Shown: piece by piece, positions 55,757 to 63,377 of the stretch
How the letters are laid out: the number at the start of each line of letters is the position of its first letter
Numbering within the stretch: the first letter of the stretch is position 1
Assembly: GCF_025460765.1 (NCBI RefSeq)
Contig: NZ_JAMWEG010000025.1
Location: 31,387 to 95,386 of the forward strand
DNA: 64,000 nt
DNA from: Micromonospora sp. MA102
GTDB lineage: Bacteria > Actinomycetota > Actinomycetes > Mycobacteriales > Micromonosporaceae
Reading direction: 5' to 3'
Notes under the pieces: model-generated
The model's database searches: none
The model's input: the letters and a program-made list of their open reading frames with translations, nothing else
What the model was told of the DNA's origin: nothing
Program-made: the position numbers and the translations under genes

Positions 55757-56110
55757 CTAATGGCGTCGGATTGCGACGGGGTGGCGCGGTTCGTAGAGAC
55801 CGAGTTCGCTCCCGCCGGGCAGCCGCAGCGCGGTGCGCAGCCCCCACCGCTCCTCGGTGACCGGGATCGTGAACTCGACGCCCCGCGCGGCGAGGTCGGC
55901 CATGGTCGCCGCGAGGTCGTCGCACATGAGGTACAGCTCGTGGGCCGGCGCGCCCTCGGTCGGGTGCACGGCGAGCTCGGCCGGCGGGAGCGTGAAAATG
56001 AGCCAGCCATGGCCGGCGTCGACGTGGCCGTAGTTGAGCGTGTCCCGGAAGAAGGCGCGGTCCGCCTCCGGGTCGCGGCTGTAGATGATCACATGAGCAC
56101 CACTGATCAT
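55757..56110 (-). CDS. VOC-superfamily (glyoxalase-like) protein
   Basis: A 117-residue single VOC module: SGAHVIIYSRDPEADRAFFR at the N-terminus, HELYLMCDDLAATMADLAAR in the middle and LPGGSELGLYEPRHP at the end. The reaction is unknown. ATG 56110 gives a normal VOC start; the frame is open to 56158. It converges with the frameshifted DUF1579-like gene 20 nt away. Confidence 0.85.
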   Translation of the reverse strand: MISGAHVIIYSRDPEADRAFFRDTLNYGHVDAGHGWLIFTLPPAELAVHPTEGAPAHELYLMCDDLAATMADLAARGVEFTIPVTEERWGLRTALRLPGGSELGLYEPRHPVAIRRH

Positions 56111-56247
56111 TGATCGACCATAGTGTCGAGGTCGACGGGGCGCCGCCGAACCCGCCATTTGAACCCCTGACCCCTCGATGCGAACTGGCTGCGTCGTGGT
56201 GTGGTCCGGCGTTGTTGTGCATCCGCTTCTCCAAAGGAGGTGCCGGA

Positions 56248-56253
56248 TAGCCT
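56248..56253 (+). promoter_or_regulatory. -10 element of leaderless promoter (gene 56260)
   Basis: TAGCCT ends six nt before GTG 56260. An AAAGGAGG lies 19 nt upstream of the start, too far to serve as SD. Confidence 0.4.
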
Positions 56254-56259
56254 CCGAGC

Positions 56260-56643
56260 GTGCGATACCTCAGCCGGTCGTTCCTCCTTGGCGCGCTGCA
56301 CCGCAGGAAGGAGGTCGAGCAGTTCCTCGGACCCATCACGGTGGGGGGCATCGAAGGCATCCGCTGGGTGTCCATCTGGCCATGGCAGGACGGCTACAAC
56401 GTGTCCATCCATGACGTACAGGACCTGGACGACGAGAACTATCGGGACCTGTCGGTGTTCCCGTCGCTTGATCCAGAAGGCGAGGATGACCAGGGCCCCG
56501 GCCGCCTGATCGGGCACGTTCAGGATCCGACCGAAGCGTTAGAACTGGCAGAGCGTACGACCGGGGCGTCGCCGCATCGCTGGGTCAATCACGGCGTCGC
56601 CGGGGAGGACTACGCGGACTTCGTCCGGGCCAGGCACTCCTAA
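56260..56643 (+). CDS. Protein of unknown function, 127 residues
   Basis: A soluble acidic protein starting MRYLSRSFLLGALHRRKEVE, with WVSIWPWQDGYNVSIHDVQD in the middle and HRWVNHGVAGEDYADFVRAR at the end. I recognise no domain. Such orphan proteins are frequent among immunity-like genes, but nothing here proves it. Its stop overlaps the stop of the convergent gene by 3 nt. GC content is lower than in neighbouring core genes. Confidence 0.7.
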   Translation: MRYLSRSFLLGALHRRKEVEQFLGPITVGGIEGIRWVSIWPWQDGYNVSIHDVQDLDDENYRDLSVFPSLDPEGEDDQGPGRLIGHVQDPTEALELAERTTGASPHRWVNHGVAGEDYADFVRARHS

Positions 56644-57194
56644 CTCAGACGAGCAAACCCTTGATCATTCCGCTTGACGCCTCCCGTGCGGGCCTGCCGC
56701 CCCGATCCAGGGCCGGGGCGGCAGTCCGGTTCCGCCCACCTACTCGCGCCGGGGACCCTTCTGAGCAGCGCGAGCGAGATCATGATCACGACGATGCCGA
56801 GGCCTTCCAGGAGGGTCGGCGCCTGCAGGAGCAGGTCCTCCGTCGCGTACCCGTCCGCCGTGGCAGCCCGGGTCGGATCCGTCCGGTCGACGCGTACCGC
56901 GAGTACGTCCCCGACGTGGAACTCACTTTCGTCGAGTTCGCTGGAGAACCGCTCCCGGTGCCGCACGCCGTCGAACGTGTAGTCCACGGTCAACCTCGTG
57001 GCGGCGAACGAACGGCTGATCTTGAACCGTTCGACGTGGACCACCCGGCCGGTCGTCTCGGCGCCGACGCGTAGCCGCTCGTCGATCGCCGCGGTCAGCC
57101 GAGCGTCGAGCAGGATCCCGCCGCCGATCAGAAGGGTGCCCAGGACAACCGCCAGGACCAACCTCAGCTCTCGTTGGCCGAACGGGCTCGCCAT
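56640..57194 (-). CDS. Membrane protein, DUF3592-like
   Basis: Two helices (LVLAVVLGTLLIGGGILLD and LLEGLGIVVIMISLALL) flank an extracytoplasmic domain of about 90 residues (TTGRVVHVERFKISRSFAAT, VDYTFDGVRHRERFSSELDE and GDVLAVRVDRTDPTRA). The GRV-x-Y-T-F-DG-x-x-H/R layout fits DUF3592. Function unknown. The gene abuts the IS110 remnant on its upstream side. Confidence 0.75.
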   Translation of the reverse strand: MASPFGQRELRLVLAVVLGTLLIGGGILLDARLTAAIDERLRVGAETTGRVVHVERFKISRSFAATRLTVDYTFDGVRHRERFSSELDESEFHVGDVLAVRVDRTDPTRAATADGYATEDLLLQAPTLLEGLGIVVIMISLALLRRVPGASRWAEPDCRPGPGSGRQARTGGVKRNDQGFARLS

Positions 57195-57226
57195 TCCCGC
57201 CCTTCCCGCGTCTCGGTTCGCATCGG

Positions 57227-58454
57227 TCAGTTGGTGGGTGGGACGAGTGCGTTGTAGAGCGCCCCGAAGTCGTACACCCTGGTACCTCTACCTCTGGTCC
57301 CGCCATTTCCAGCGGACGTCAGGTTGCCACAATGCGGCAACTGTCTCCTCCATGGGCCACCCGCGTCGGAAAGGCCCACGCGCTTGGATGCCATCCCGAT
57401 GCTCCTATGGAGGTCAAGGGGTGAGGGCGGCGGTGCTGTGTAGACGTCGCGGACGATGTAGCGCTTGAGGCAGCGGAGGATCTCCTGCTTGCTGAGTCCC
57501 TCTTTGATGCGTCGTTGCAGGTAGGTGTTTGTGCGTGGGTCGTAGCGCATGCGGCAGAGGGCGATGGTGTGCAGGGCGTGGTTGGCACCGCGGTCGCCTC
57601 CTCGGTGGAGGCGGTGGCGGCGGACCCGCCGGAGCTGGCGGGGATGGGTGCTGCGCCGCGGAGGTGGGCCAGTGCCGCTTCGGAACGCAGTCGGTCCGGG
57701 TTGTCGCCGGCGGTCGTGAGCAGCTGTGCGGCGACGTCGGTGCCGACGCCGAACAAGGCGCTGGTGCGGGGTGCGGCCTGGCGGACCAGCGGTGCCAGCT
57801 GCCGGTCGAGGGTGGTGATCTCATCGGTCAACGTGGTGACCCGGCGGGCCAGTCCGGCCAGCGCGGCAGCGGTGGCCTGTTCCGGGTCGTTGGGCCGGGT
57901 CGGGTCGACGGTAAGGGCGGTGCAGCGGTTGACCAGGATGGCAGCGCTGAGCTTGGTCAGCTGTGACCGCAGAGCTTCGGGGGCGGCGGCGACCAGGCCG
58001 CGCATCTGGTTGATAGCCGCCGTGCGGCCTTGACCGCTCCCTGGCGAGCCACTCGCAGGGCGCGGATGGCTTCGCCCGATCCGGTGCGGGTCTTCGGCGT
58101 GCCCATGGCGGTGCCGGCGAGGGTCGCCCGGGCGGCGGCGATGGCGTCGATGGGGTCGGACTTGCCCTTGGTTCGTCGGGTTCTGCGGTCAGGGCGGTCG
58201 ACCTCGACGACCGCGACCTTGTGGCTGGCCAGGTGCCGGGCGAGGCCCGCGCCATAGCTGCCCGTGCCCTCCACCCCGATGGCGACGAGGCGGCCGAAGG
58301 ATCGCATCCAGGCCAGCAAGTCCGCATAGCCGTCGCCGGTCGCGGGGAACTCGGCATCGGCTTGGAGACCGCCCGTGCTGTCGATGATCGCCGCATGATG
58401 GGTGTCGCGGTGGGTGTCGACACCACCGATGACCGAGCGCTTCTTGGCTGCCAT
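57227..58454 (-). pseudogene. IS110-family transposase with two frameshifts
   Basis: Starting at ATG 58454, MAAKKRSVIGGVDTHRDTHH, then GVEGTGSYGAGLARHL and DPIDAIAAARA give the DEDD catalytic region. One base is missing near 58035, after which AAPEALRSQLTKLSA continues in another frame with the transposase_20 part (TLFGVGTDVAAQLLT-like ALFGVGTDVAAQLLTTAGDN). A second shift near 57620 leads to MRYDPRTNTYLQRRIKEGLS. The element is therefore inactive. The true C-terminus is probably near 57400. IS110 elements lack long inverted repeats, so ends are not defined. Confidence 0.85.
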
Positions 58455-58756
58455 GCTGGTGAGGTCCGCCTTTCTCGGACTCACGATTCGGAGTACGGGC
58501 GCACAGACGTAACCGGGGTGCGGTGGGACGGGGCCACCCTCCGAGGCGTCGCCGTTGAGCGCGTCCTTGGGTGGCCGGACGGCCTCTCCGGCTCCGGGGC
58601 TGCGTCGGGTTGACGCGTCGGCACCCGGTGCTACTGAGCTGCACGGTTCACGAGGAGCAGGGCCTGATCCACCTCACGATGCACCCCACACCGCTGCCGG
58701 ATCAGCTCGCGGCCAGCCCCATCGACCCTGCGGTCGACGGCTGCTGTACAAGATCG

Positions 58757-58788
58757 AAAAAGGCCGTCTCCGACGAGCGGAAACGGCC
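58757..58788 (-). terminator. Intrinsic terminator behind the tRNA/tmRNA remnant
   Basis: On the reverse strand GGCCGTTTCCG pairs with CGGAGACGGCC (one G.U) across a 5-nt loop, followed by TTTTT. Confidence 0.85.
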
Positions 58789-58797
58789 TTCGAACTG

Positions 58798-58822
58798 GGT
58801 GGAGCTGAGGGATTTGAACCCC
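58798..58822 (-). other. 3' end of a tRNA or tmRNA gene; probable attachment-site scar
   Basis: On the reverse strand GGGGTTCAAATCCC gives a T-stem and loop, followed by CAGCTCC and ACC, an acceptor 3' strand. No matching D arm, anticodon arm or 5' acceptor strand exists upstream. The terminator 10 nt downstream is the natural end of such a gene. Integration at a tRNA/tmRNA 3' end leaves exactly such a duplicate. GCTCCACC endings are frequent in ssrA, so tmRNA is the first suspect. Confidence 0.6.
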
Positions 58823-59031
58823 ATAGACCCGCCGCAACGAGAGGTCACCACCAATCGGACGGATCGAGACCGTGACCAGGGCGGGCGTTACCAACGTCTG
58901 CCAACGCCTGTCGCCCCTGGTGGCTCTCGATTGGGCTGCATTTGGGCCGGATGATCTTCCCTACCCATAGCCCGAGGGTGCCGTGCAGCGAAGCTGGCAG
59001 CAGCGCCGACCGACATCTGTGCTTCGCTGGA

Positions 59032-59037
59032 TAGGAT
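59032..59037 (+). promoter_or_regulatory. -10 element of leaderless promoter (cupin-like gene)
   Basis: TAGGAT ends six nt before GTG 59044, with no SD. Confidence 0.4.
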
Positions 59038-59043
59038 GGCCGC

Positions 59044-59379
59044 GTGGCCCGGGTCTGGTATCGCGGACAGCAATCGCGCGCGCACCATCGTGCAACCGGC
59101 GAGGTGATCGTTACCGAAGTCGAGGATCTTCCCATTGGTGTGAGCGTTTCGGTGTGGACATTCGCACCCGGTTCGCAGGTCACACTTGGGCCCTCCTACG
59201 ACGACCAGCGCTTCACCGTTCTCTCAGGTTCCGGCTGGGTGGACAGCGAGGAGAACGGGCGGCAGGACCTGAAGCCTGGGGCCGCCGCGTACGTCCCTAT
59301 CGAGGACACACCGACTTTCGGCTCTGCTGACGGCATGACGGTCGTGAAGGTCTTCGGTGGCCTGATGATGCCGAGATAA
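59044..59379 (+). CDS. Small cupin-fold-like protein
   Basis: A 111-residue protein. SVWTFAPGSQVTLGPSYDDQ, RFTVLSGSGWVDSEENG and then LKPGAAAYVPIEDTPTFGSA follow the cupin beta-barrel order, but the metal-binding histidines of active cupins are missing. A binding rather than catalytic role is therefore likely. GC content and codon use are more relaxed than in core genes, fitting the accessory setting. It lies just right of the attachment-site scar. Confidence 0.75.
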   Translation: MARVWYRGQQSRAHHRATGEVIVTEVEDLPIGVSVSVWTFAPGSQVTLGPSYDDQRFTVLSGSGWVDSEENGRQDLKPGAAAYVPIEDTPTFGSADGMTVVKVFGGLMMPR

Positions 59380-59584
59380 GCCAGTCCATCCGACCGTCGG
59401 TCGGGACCGAGGTGGAGCCACTGGACGCCTTCGGTGTGAAGGAACTTCGAGGTCACATGGACCAGCGACGACACCGGCGACGTCCTGCTCGAACGGTCCG
59501 CCCACGTCCGTGCTTGTCCGGCGGCGTGCTTGCCGGTCGTCACTCAGTTGGTCACCCAACTGGCGTTGCCGGGTGGCGCTGGGC

Positions 59585-59767
59585 TCAGCCCGCCGCTGCC
59601 GAGAGATTCACCGCGAAGCCCCCGAGAACGAGAGCAACGGACAGACCAGTCAGCTTCAGAATCCCCATAGGCTTCCCCTCCGTCTGACGTGCATCCCCTT
59701 CGAGTGCAACGGCAACGAGCGTGAAGAGCCAGCCGGCGACCATGAACAGGAGCGACGGAACCCGCAA
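59585..59767 (-). CDS. Possible two-helix small membrane protein
   Basis: A 60-codon frame from TTG 59767 (or 52 codons from ATG 59743) encodes SLLFMVAGWLFTLVAVALEG, a short polar loop and LTGLSVALVLGGFAVNLSA. The two helices speak for a real membrane peptide, but start support is weak and no SD is visible. Neighbouring sequence at 59380-59584 holds only fragments, such as a + strand stretch NFEVTWTSDDTGDVLL without a start. Confidence 0.4.
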   Translation of the reverse strand: MRVPSLLFMVAGWLFTLVAVALEGDARQTEGKPMGILKLTGLSVALVLGGFAVNLSAAAG

Positions 59768-60247
59768 CAGCGGGCTCAGCCCAGCGCCGATATCGATCGT
59801 ATGTCATCGCTGCTAGCCCTCCGGCCGCCGCCCGCCCCACTCTTCGCCATCCCGTCGGCCTTCGTCCGCACACCCGTGGAGTGGGTGGGGCCTGCCCGGT
59901 CAAGGTGGAGCACCCCACTGTCTGAACGACCTTGACCGGGCGGGCCCCACCTGCTCGGCTCTGCCCGGACGGAGGTTGTCGGGATGGCGCCGCCATCCCA
60001 GAGTGCCCGAGGACCCCGCCGGAGGCACTGCCCTTGAACCGATCACCATCACAGCCCCGGATCTGCCAGCAACCAAGGCGGGGCCGGGGCTTCTTCGTAT
60101 GTCGCGCCGCCGGCGGGCTGGCAACCGCGTGCCGGCGGCCGAAGGCCAGAGGCAACGCGGCGGGCCGACAGGCTCGGCCCAGGTTCGGCGGCGCGCGCGG
60201 CCTGCGAAGCGGGCCGCCTTGATCTCGTACAGAAAGTTCTCACACCT
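59768..60247. other. Intergenic stretch rich in inverted repeats
   Basis: No credible gene. It holds the 22-bp inverted repeat at 59885-59950, a GGGATGGCG-C-CGCCATCCC palindrome at 59981-59999 and a very GC-rich tract up to the IS481-type element. The repeats may be remains of further insertion elements. Confidence 0.5.
59885..59950. repeat. 22-bp inverted repeat with 22-nt loop
   Basis: Arms 59885-59906 and 59929-59950 (GTGGGGCC..GGTCAAGGT) match at 21 of 22 positions, the exception being G.U compatible. No T tract follows on either strand, so it is not a standard terminator. Confidence 0.7.
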
Positions 60248-60263
60248 GCTCAGCACGGAGGAG
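60248..60263 (+). repeat. 16-bp direct repeat, copy 1 (left of IS481-type element)
   Basis: GCTCAGCACGGAGGAG occurs identically at 62761-62776 and 63347-63362, and with one change at 63362-63377. Each copy abuts an element end, so it behaves as a target-site duplication or a spacer. Confidence 0.85.
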
Positions 60264-60315
60264 TGTCCGGTCTCGGGACCTGCGTGACACATCGGTATCA
60301 GGACCTGCGTGACAC
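60264..60315 (+). repeat. Left inverted-repeat end of element 1
   Basis: Contains two exact copies of GGACCTGCGTGACAC at 60276-60290 and 60301-60315. It differs from the left end of element 2 by a single base. Confidence 0.85.
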
Positions 60316-60335
60316 TCCGCCGAGTGTTGGTGGAG

Positions 60336-62144
60336 ATGAGCGTGATGGAACAGCGGTATCGAGCCGTCCAGGACGTGCTTGCCGGATCCACGGTCACGGA
60401 CGTCGCCGAACGATTCGGGGTCTCCCGCCAAGCGGTGCATCGCTGGCTGGCCTGGTATCAGGACGAGGGCCTGGAAGGGCTGGCCGACCGATCCAGCCGG
60501 CCGCGCTCCTCACCGGGACAGACGTCGCCGGAGGTGGAGGCGCTGATCTGCGAGCTGCGCCGGAACCATCCCCGATGGGGCGCCCGTCGCCTCGTCTATG
60601 AACTCGCCCGACGCGACTGTCCCGGCCCGACCCCGTCACGGATCACAGTGCATCGGGTGCTGATCCGACACGGCCTGGTCGACCCGACACCCCGCCGCCG
60701 GCGCCGGGAGGACTACCGGAGGTGGGAACGGGGCCGGCCGATGGAACTGTGGCAGCTCGACATCGTCGGTGGCATCCAGCTCGCTGACGGTGGTGAGGCG
60801 AAGGTCGTCACCGGCGTCGACGACCACTCCCGATTCTGCGTCATCGCCGCCGTAGTCCGGCGGGCAACCGGCCGGGCCGTCTGCATCGCCTTCGCCGAAG
60901 CCCTGCAACGATTCGGGGTGCCCGAGGAGGTGCTCACGGACAACGGCAAGCAGTTCACCGCCCGATTCGGCCGCGGTGGCGGCGAGGTGATGTTCGACCG
61001 GATCTGCCGGGAGAACGGCATCACCCACCGGCTGACCAAGCCCCGCTCACCCACCACCACCGGCAAGGTCGAGCGGTTCCACCAGACCCTGCAACGCGAA
61101 CTCCTCGACGACGTCGAAGTCTGGGCCGACCCGGAGGAAGCTCAAACAGCGATCGACGTATTCCGGCACGAATACAACAACGAACGACCCCACCAGTCCC
61201 TCGCGATGGCGTTCCCGGCCGACCGGTTCACCGCCCAGCCCGCCGAGGAGCAGATCCCCCTGCGGCTGCCGCCAACGCTGGCCACCACCATCCCCGCACC
61301 CCGAAAGCCGCTGCTTGCACCACCGCCGACGTCTCCGTCAGCCGCCAGATCGGCCACCATCGCAGCAGCACCATCGGCAACCGGCGACGACCTCGGCCTG
61401 GCCGTGGAGGTCACCCGCCTCGTTCCCGCCTCGGGCAACCTCACCGTCTGCGGGCAACAGTTCTGGCTCAGCCCCACCCGGGCCGGACTCCCAGTCACCC
61501 TCTGGGCCGACACCACCGTCGTTCACCTACTCATCGACGGCGTCCGACTCAAGACCGTCCCATCCCGGCTCACCCCCACCCACCTGCGGCAACTCCTCGC
61601 CGACGACGGCCAACCCGCCGGGCCACCACCGATCACCACCGGGCCTATCCAAGCCGGCGCCCCGATCGAGGTCGAACGCCTCGTCAACGCCACCGGCCTG
61701 ATCAGCCTCGCCGGACGGCAACACCCCGTCGGCTACCACTTCGCCGGCACGCGCGTGACCATCCGACTCGACCGCGGACTGATGCAGATCACCGCCGACG
61801 GGGTCCTGCTGCGCAGCCTGCCCAACCCCCTGACTCCCGCCGAGGCCGCCAGCATCCGCGACGCCCGCCCCGCTGGACCACCACCCACCCCGAACCCGGA
61901 ACCCGTGCGGGTCGAACGCCGCGTCAGCTGCCGAGGAACCCTGGTCATCGCCGGTCAACGCATCCACGTCGGCATAGCCCACGCCGGAGCAACTCTCACC
62001 GTCGAAGCCGCCGACACCACCTTCCGCGTCCACGACGGCGACCAGCTCCTCACCGAAGTCCCCCGCACCACCACCAAGCCCATCGCCCGGTTCAAAGCCC
62101 GCAAGCCCGAACCCCCCAGGCAGATGACCCTCACTCGGAAGTGA
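60336..62144 (+). CDS. IS481-family DDE transposase with three-repeat C-terminal extension
   Basis: An N-terminal HTH (TVTDVAERFGVSRQAVHRWL), a second HTH/HTH_32 part and an rve core follow in order. The catalytic triad is D in LWQLDIVGG (about 141), D in LTDNGKQF (about 202) and E in GKVERFHQ (about 246). Beyond about residue 330 the protein has three related modules of about 70 residues starting VTRLVPASG, VERLVNATG and VERRVSCRG, beta-rich like the Mu transposase C-terminal barrel. I took ATG 60336; GTG 60342 has a better-spaced SD. The frame open from 60309 overlaps the inverted repeat. Confidence 0.9.
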   Translation: MSVMEQRYRAVQDVLAGSTVTDVAERFGVSRQAVHRWLAWYQDEGLEGLADRSSRPRSSPGQTSPEVEALICELRRNHPRWGARRLVYELARRDCPGPTPSRITVHRVLIRHGLVDPTPRRRRREDYRRWERGRPMELWQLDIVGGIQLADGGEAKVVTGVDDHSRFCVIAAVVRRATGRAVCIAFAEALQRFGVPEEVLTDNGKQFTARFGRGGGEVMFDRICRENGITHRLTKPRSPTTTGKVERFHQTLQRELLDDVEVWADPEEAQTAIDVFRHEYNNERPHQSLAMAFPADRFTAQPAEEQIPLRLPPTLATTIPAPRKPLLAPPPTSPSAARSATIAAAPSATGDDLGLAVEVTRLVPASGNLTVCGQQFWLSPTRAGLPVTLWADTTVVHLLIDGVRLKTVPSRLTPTHLRQLLADDGQPAGPPPITTGPIQAGAPIEVERLVNATGLISLAGRQHPVGYHFAGTRVTIRLDRGLMQITADGVLLRSLPNPLTPAEAASIRDARPAGPPPTPNPEPVRVERRVSCRGTLVIAGQRIHVGIAHAGATLTVEAADTTFRVHDGDQLLTEVPRTTTKPIARFKARKPEPPRQMTLTRK

Positions 62145-62148
62145 TGGC

Positions 62149-62610
62149 ATGATCACCGGCGTGGCCGAACCCTCCGAACTGGTCATCGGACGTCCCGACG
62201 ACGACCACCTGACGGTCCGCGTAATCGGAAGAATGCACCCCGGCAGCAGCGACTACTGGGACGGCAACTGGCTGATCAGCCCGATCTCAGCAAACCTGGG
62301 CAGCTTCTCCGCACAACTCGCCGCCGGGCTACGCGTCGATGAGTTACAGACCTTCCGACACGGGCTAGAGCTGATCAACCAACAACTACGCGGTGAAGCA
62401 GTGCTCACCTCACTCGAACCATGGATCTCACTGACCGTGGCCTGCCGGCCGAACGGCTCGCTGGCCGTCACCGGAGAACTTGATGACAATCCCGGCATCG
62501 GAAACCGACTGACATTCGCCATCACCGGCATCGACCAGACCGACATCCCAGCGATGCTTGCAGCCCTGTCGGCAATCGAGCGCGCCTACCCACTCCTCGG
62601 ACGGCCCTGA
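62149..62610 (+). CDS. WapI-like immunity-family protein, cargo of the IS element
   Basis: A 153-residue protein. LTVRVIGRMHPGSSDYWDGN is followed by WLISPISANLGSFSAQLAAG, LEPWISLTVACRPNGSLAVT and DDNPGIGNRLTFAITGIDQT. The DYWDGNWL and DDPGxGNRLxF-type motifs are those I associate with WapI-family immunity proteins, though this comes from memory. It starts 4 nt after the transposase stop and lies inside the inverted repeats, so it moves with the element. No toxin is nearby. GTG 62161 is an alternative start. Confidence 0.7.
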   Translation: MITGVAEPSELVIGRPDDDHLTVRVIGRMHPGSSDYWDGNWLISPISANLGSFSAQLAAGLRVDELQTFRHGLELINQQLRGEAVLTSLEPWISLTVACRPNGSLAVTGELDDNPGIGNRLTFAITGIDQTDIPAMLAALSAIERAYPLLGRP

Positions 62611-62708
62611 CCCCCTCCGCCTGAAGAACCAATCAGCGGCCAGTCGCAGGAAGACAACCTCAACCGCCCGCCAGTTACCCTCACCAGAGGCAGATCGTCT
62701 AGCCGGAC

Positions 62709-62760
62709 GTGTCACGCACGTCCCGAGACTGGTCTGTCACGGAGGTCCTGAGACCCGACA
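62709..62760 (-). repeat. Right inverted-repeat end of element 1
   Basis: Two TGTCAC-containing motifs at 62710 and 62735 repeat with the 25-bp period of the left end. The 16 bases in front (AGATCGTCTAGCCGGA, 62693-62708) are also shared with the right end of element 2. Confidence 0.8.
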
Positions 62761-62776
62761 GCTCAGCACGGAGGAG
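62761..62776 (+). repeat. 16-bp direct repeat, copy 2
   Basis: Identical to 60248-60263. It sits between the right end of element 1 and the left end of element 2. Confidence 0.85.
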
Positions 62777-62851
62777 TGTCCGGTCTCGGGACCTGCGTGA
62801 CAGATCGGTATCAGGACCTGCGTGACACTCCCTAATGCGATTGCTGCAACC

Positions 62852-62857
62852 TATCTT
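62852..62857 (+). promoter_or_regulatory. -10 element of leaderless promoter for the passenger gene
   Basis: TATCTT ends six nt before ATG 62864, the spacing seen at the other leaderless starts in this window. Confidence 0.4.
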
Positions 62858-62863
62858 GGGCCA

Positions 62864-63279
62864 ATGGCCTGGACGTACACCCTCGGCACTTCGCCAGACG
62901 CTGTTGGAGACGAGCGTGTTCCGCGGGCCAGCTTGGATGGGTTCCGTTGCGCGTGTTTCACGACCTTCTCGCTGCAGAGGAGGGCATCGACCTCAAGCTG
63001 ATGGACAGCTTCGGCGGCAACCGCTCCTGGGACTCCATCAGTACGCCCATGCGCCTGCTGTTCGACCTCGACTACGTACGAGGGCAGCACCCGACGACGA
63101 ACTATCCCGAGGTGGCCGCGAGGCTCCGGGAGCTTCACGAGCGCTGGTCCAAGGGGGCGTTTGCCAGTAACGACCCCGCGCTCGACCCGCTTCGCCAACA
63201 TGTAACCGCGCGGCTGGAACAGCTCGCCCAGGTCGTCGAGGAGTGCGTCCGCACGAACGCTCGCCTCGTGATCCGCTAG
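62864..63279 (+). pseudogene. Passenger gene of the 570-bp unit, probably frameshifted, unknown function
   Basis: From ATG 62864 one frame reads MAWTYTLGTSPDAVGDERV and stays open to about 63002. Another frame, open from TTG 62947, reads RVFHDLLAAEEGIDLKLMDS to VVEECVRTNARLVIR and ends at 63279, where the TAG lies in the right-end homology. The interval is 416 nt, so one frameshift near 62930-62950 would give a protein of about 138 residues. Alternatively the TTG frame (110 residues) is the real gene. The protein resembles orphan immunity or antitoxin-sized proteins in size only. Confidence 0.55.
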
Positions 63280-63294
63280 ATCGTCTAGCCGGAA

Positions 63295-63346
63295 GTGTCA
63301 CCCATGTCCCGAGACTGATCTGTCACGCACGTCCTGAGACCCGACA
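63295..63346 (-). repeat. Right inverted-repeat end of the 570-bp unit
   Basis: Related to 62709-62760, with identical outer 13 bases, and facing the left end at 62777-62828. Confidence 0.8.
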
Positions 63347-63377
63347 GCTCAGCACGGAGGAGCTCAGCACGGAGGAT
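63347..63377 (+). repeat. 16-bp direct repeat, copies 3 and 4 (overlapping by one base)
   Basis: GCTCAGCACGGAGGAG at 63347-63362 is followed from 63362 by GCTCAGCACGGAGGAT. The second copy leads directly into the third, diverged left end. Confidence 0.8.

Larger units (their letters stand above)
58455..59043. other. Gene-poor stretch: IS110 flank, terminator and tRNA/tmRNA scar
   Basis: I see no credible gene. The left part is the IS110 upstream flank, 58757-58822 holds an intrinsic terminator and a tRNA/tmRNA 3' end on the reverse strand, and the right part ends with a -10 for the next gene. GC content drops here. Confidence 0.6.
60264..62760 (+). mobile_element. IS481-type insertion element, apparently complete, with cargo gene
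   Basis: The element is bounded by 52-bp imperfect inverted repeats beginning TGTCCGGTCTCGGG (left) and TGTCGGGTCTCAGG (right, inverted), and by identical 16-bp direct repeats. Each end contains two copies of a GGACCTGCGTGACAC-like motif with a 25-bp period, presumably transposase sites. It carries the transposase gene and an additional gene for a WapI-like immunity protein. At 2,497 bp it is long for the family, because of the cargo and the transposase extension. Confidence 0.8.
62777..63346 (+). mobile_element. 570-bp non-autonomous unit with IS481-type ends and a passenger gene
   Basis: Left end 62777-62828 differs from that of element 1 by one base; right end 63295-63346 is closely related to that of element 1 and is preceded by the same AGATCGTCTAGCCGGA. 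No transposase is inside; instead it holds one small gene. It lies in the same orientation as element 1, with 16-bp direct repeats on both sides. It could move with the transposase of element 1. Confidence 0.75.

Noticed and set aside
58571..58954. 127-codon + frame at the tRNA/tmRNA scar
   Set aside because: It crosses the terminator and RNA remnant on the other strand and has no coding character.
59412..59687. 91-codon + frame between the cupin-like gene and the small membrane ORF
   Set aside because: No SD or -10, Arg/Pro-rich composition. A different frame in the same place reads more protein-like but has no start, so at most a gene fragment lies here.
60000..60243. Short open frames in the GC-rich tract left of the IS481-type element
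   Set aside because: Both strands are open because of base composition; no SD, no -10 and no recognisable sequence.
62693..63377. CRISPR-like array from the repeats near 62.7-63.4 kb
   Set aside because: The repeats are inverted element ends and 16-bp direct repeats around genes, with no regular 25-40 bp spacers and no cas genes.
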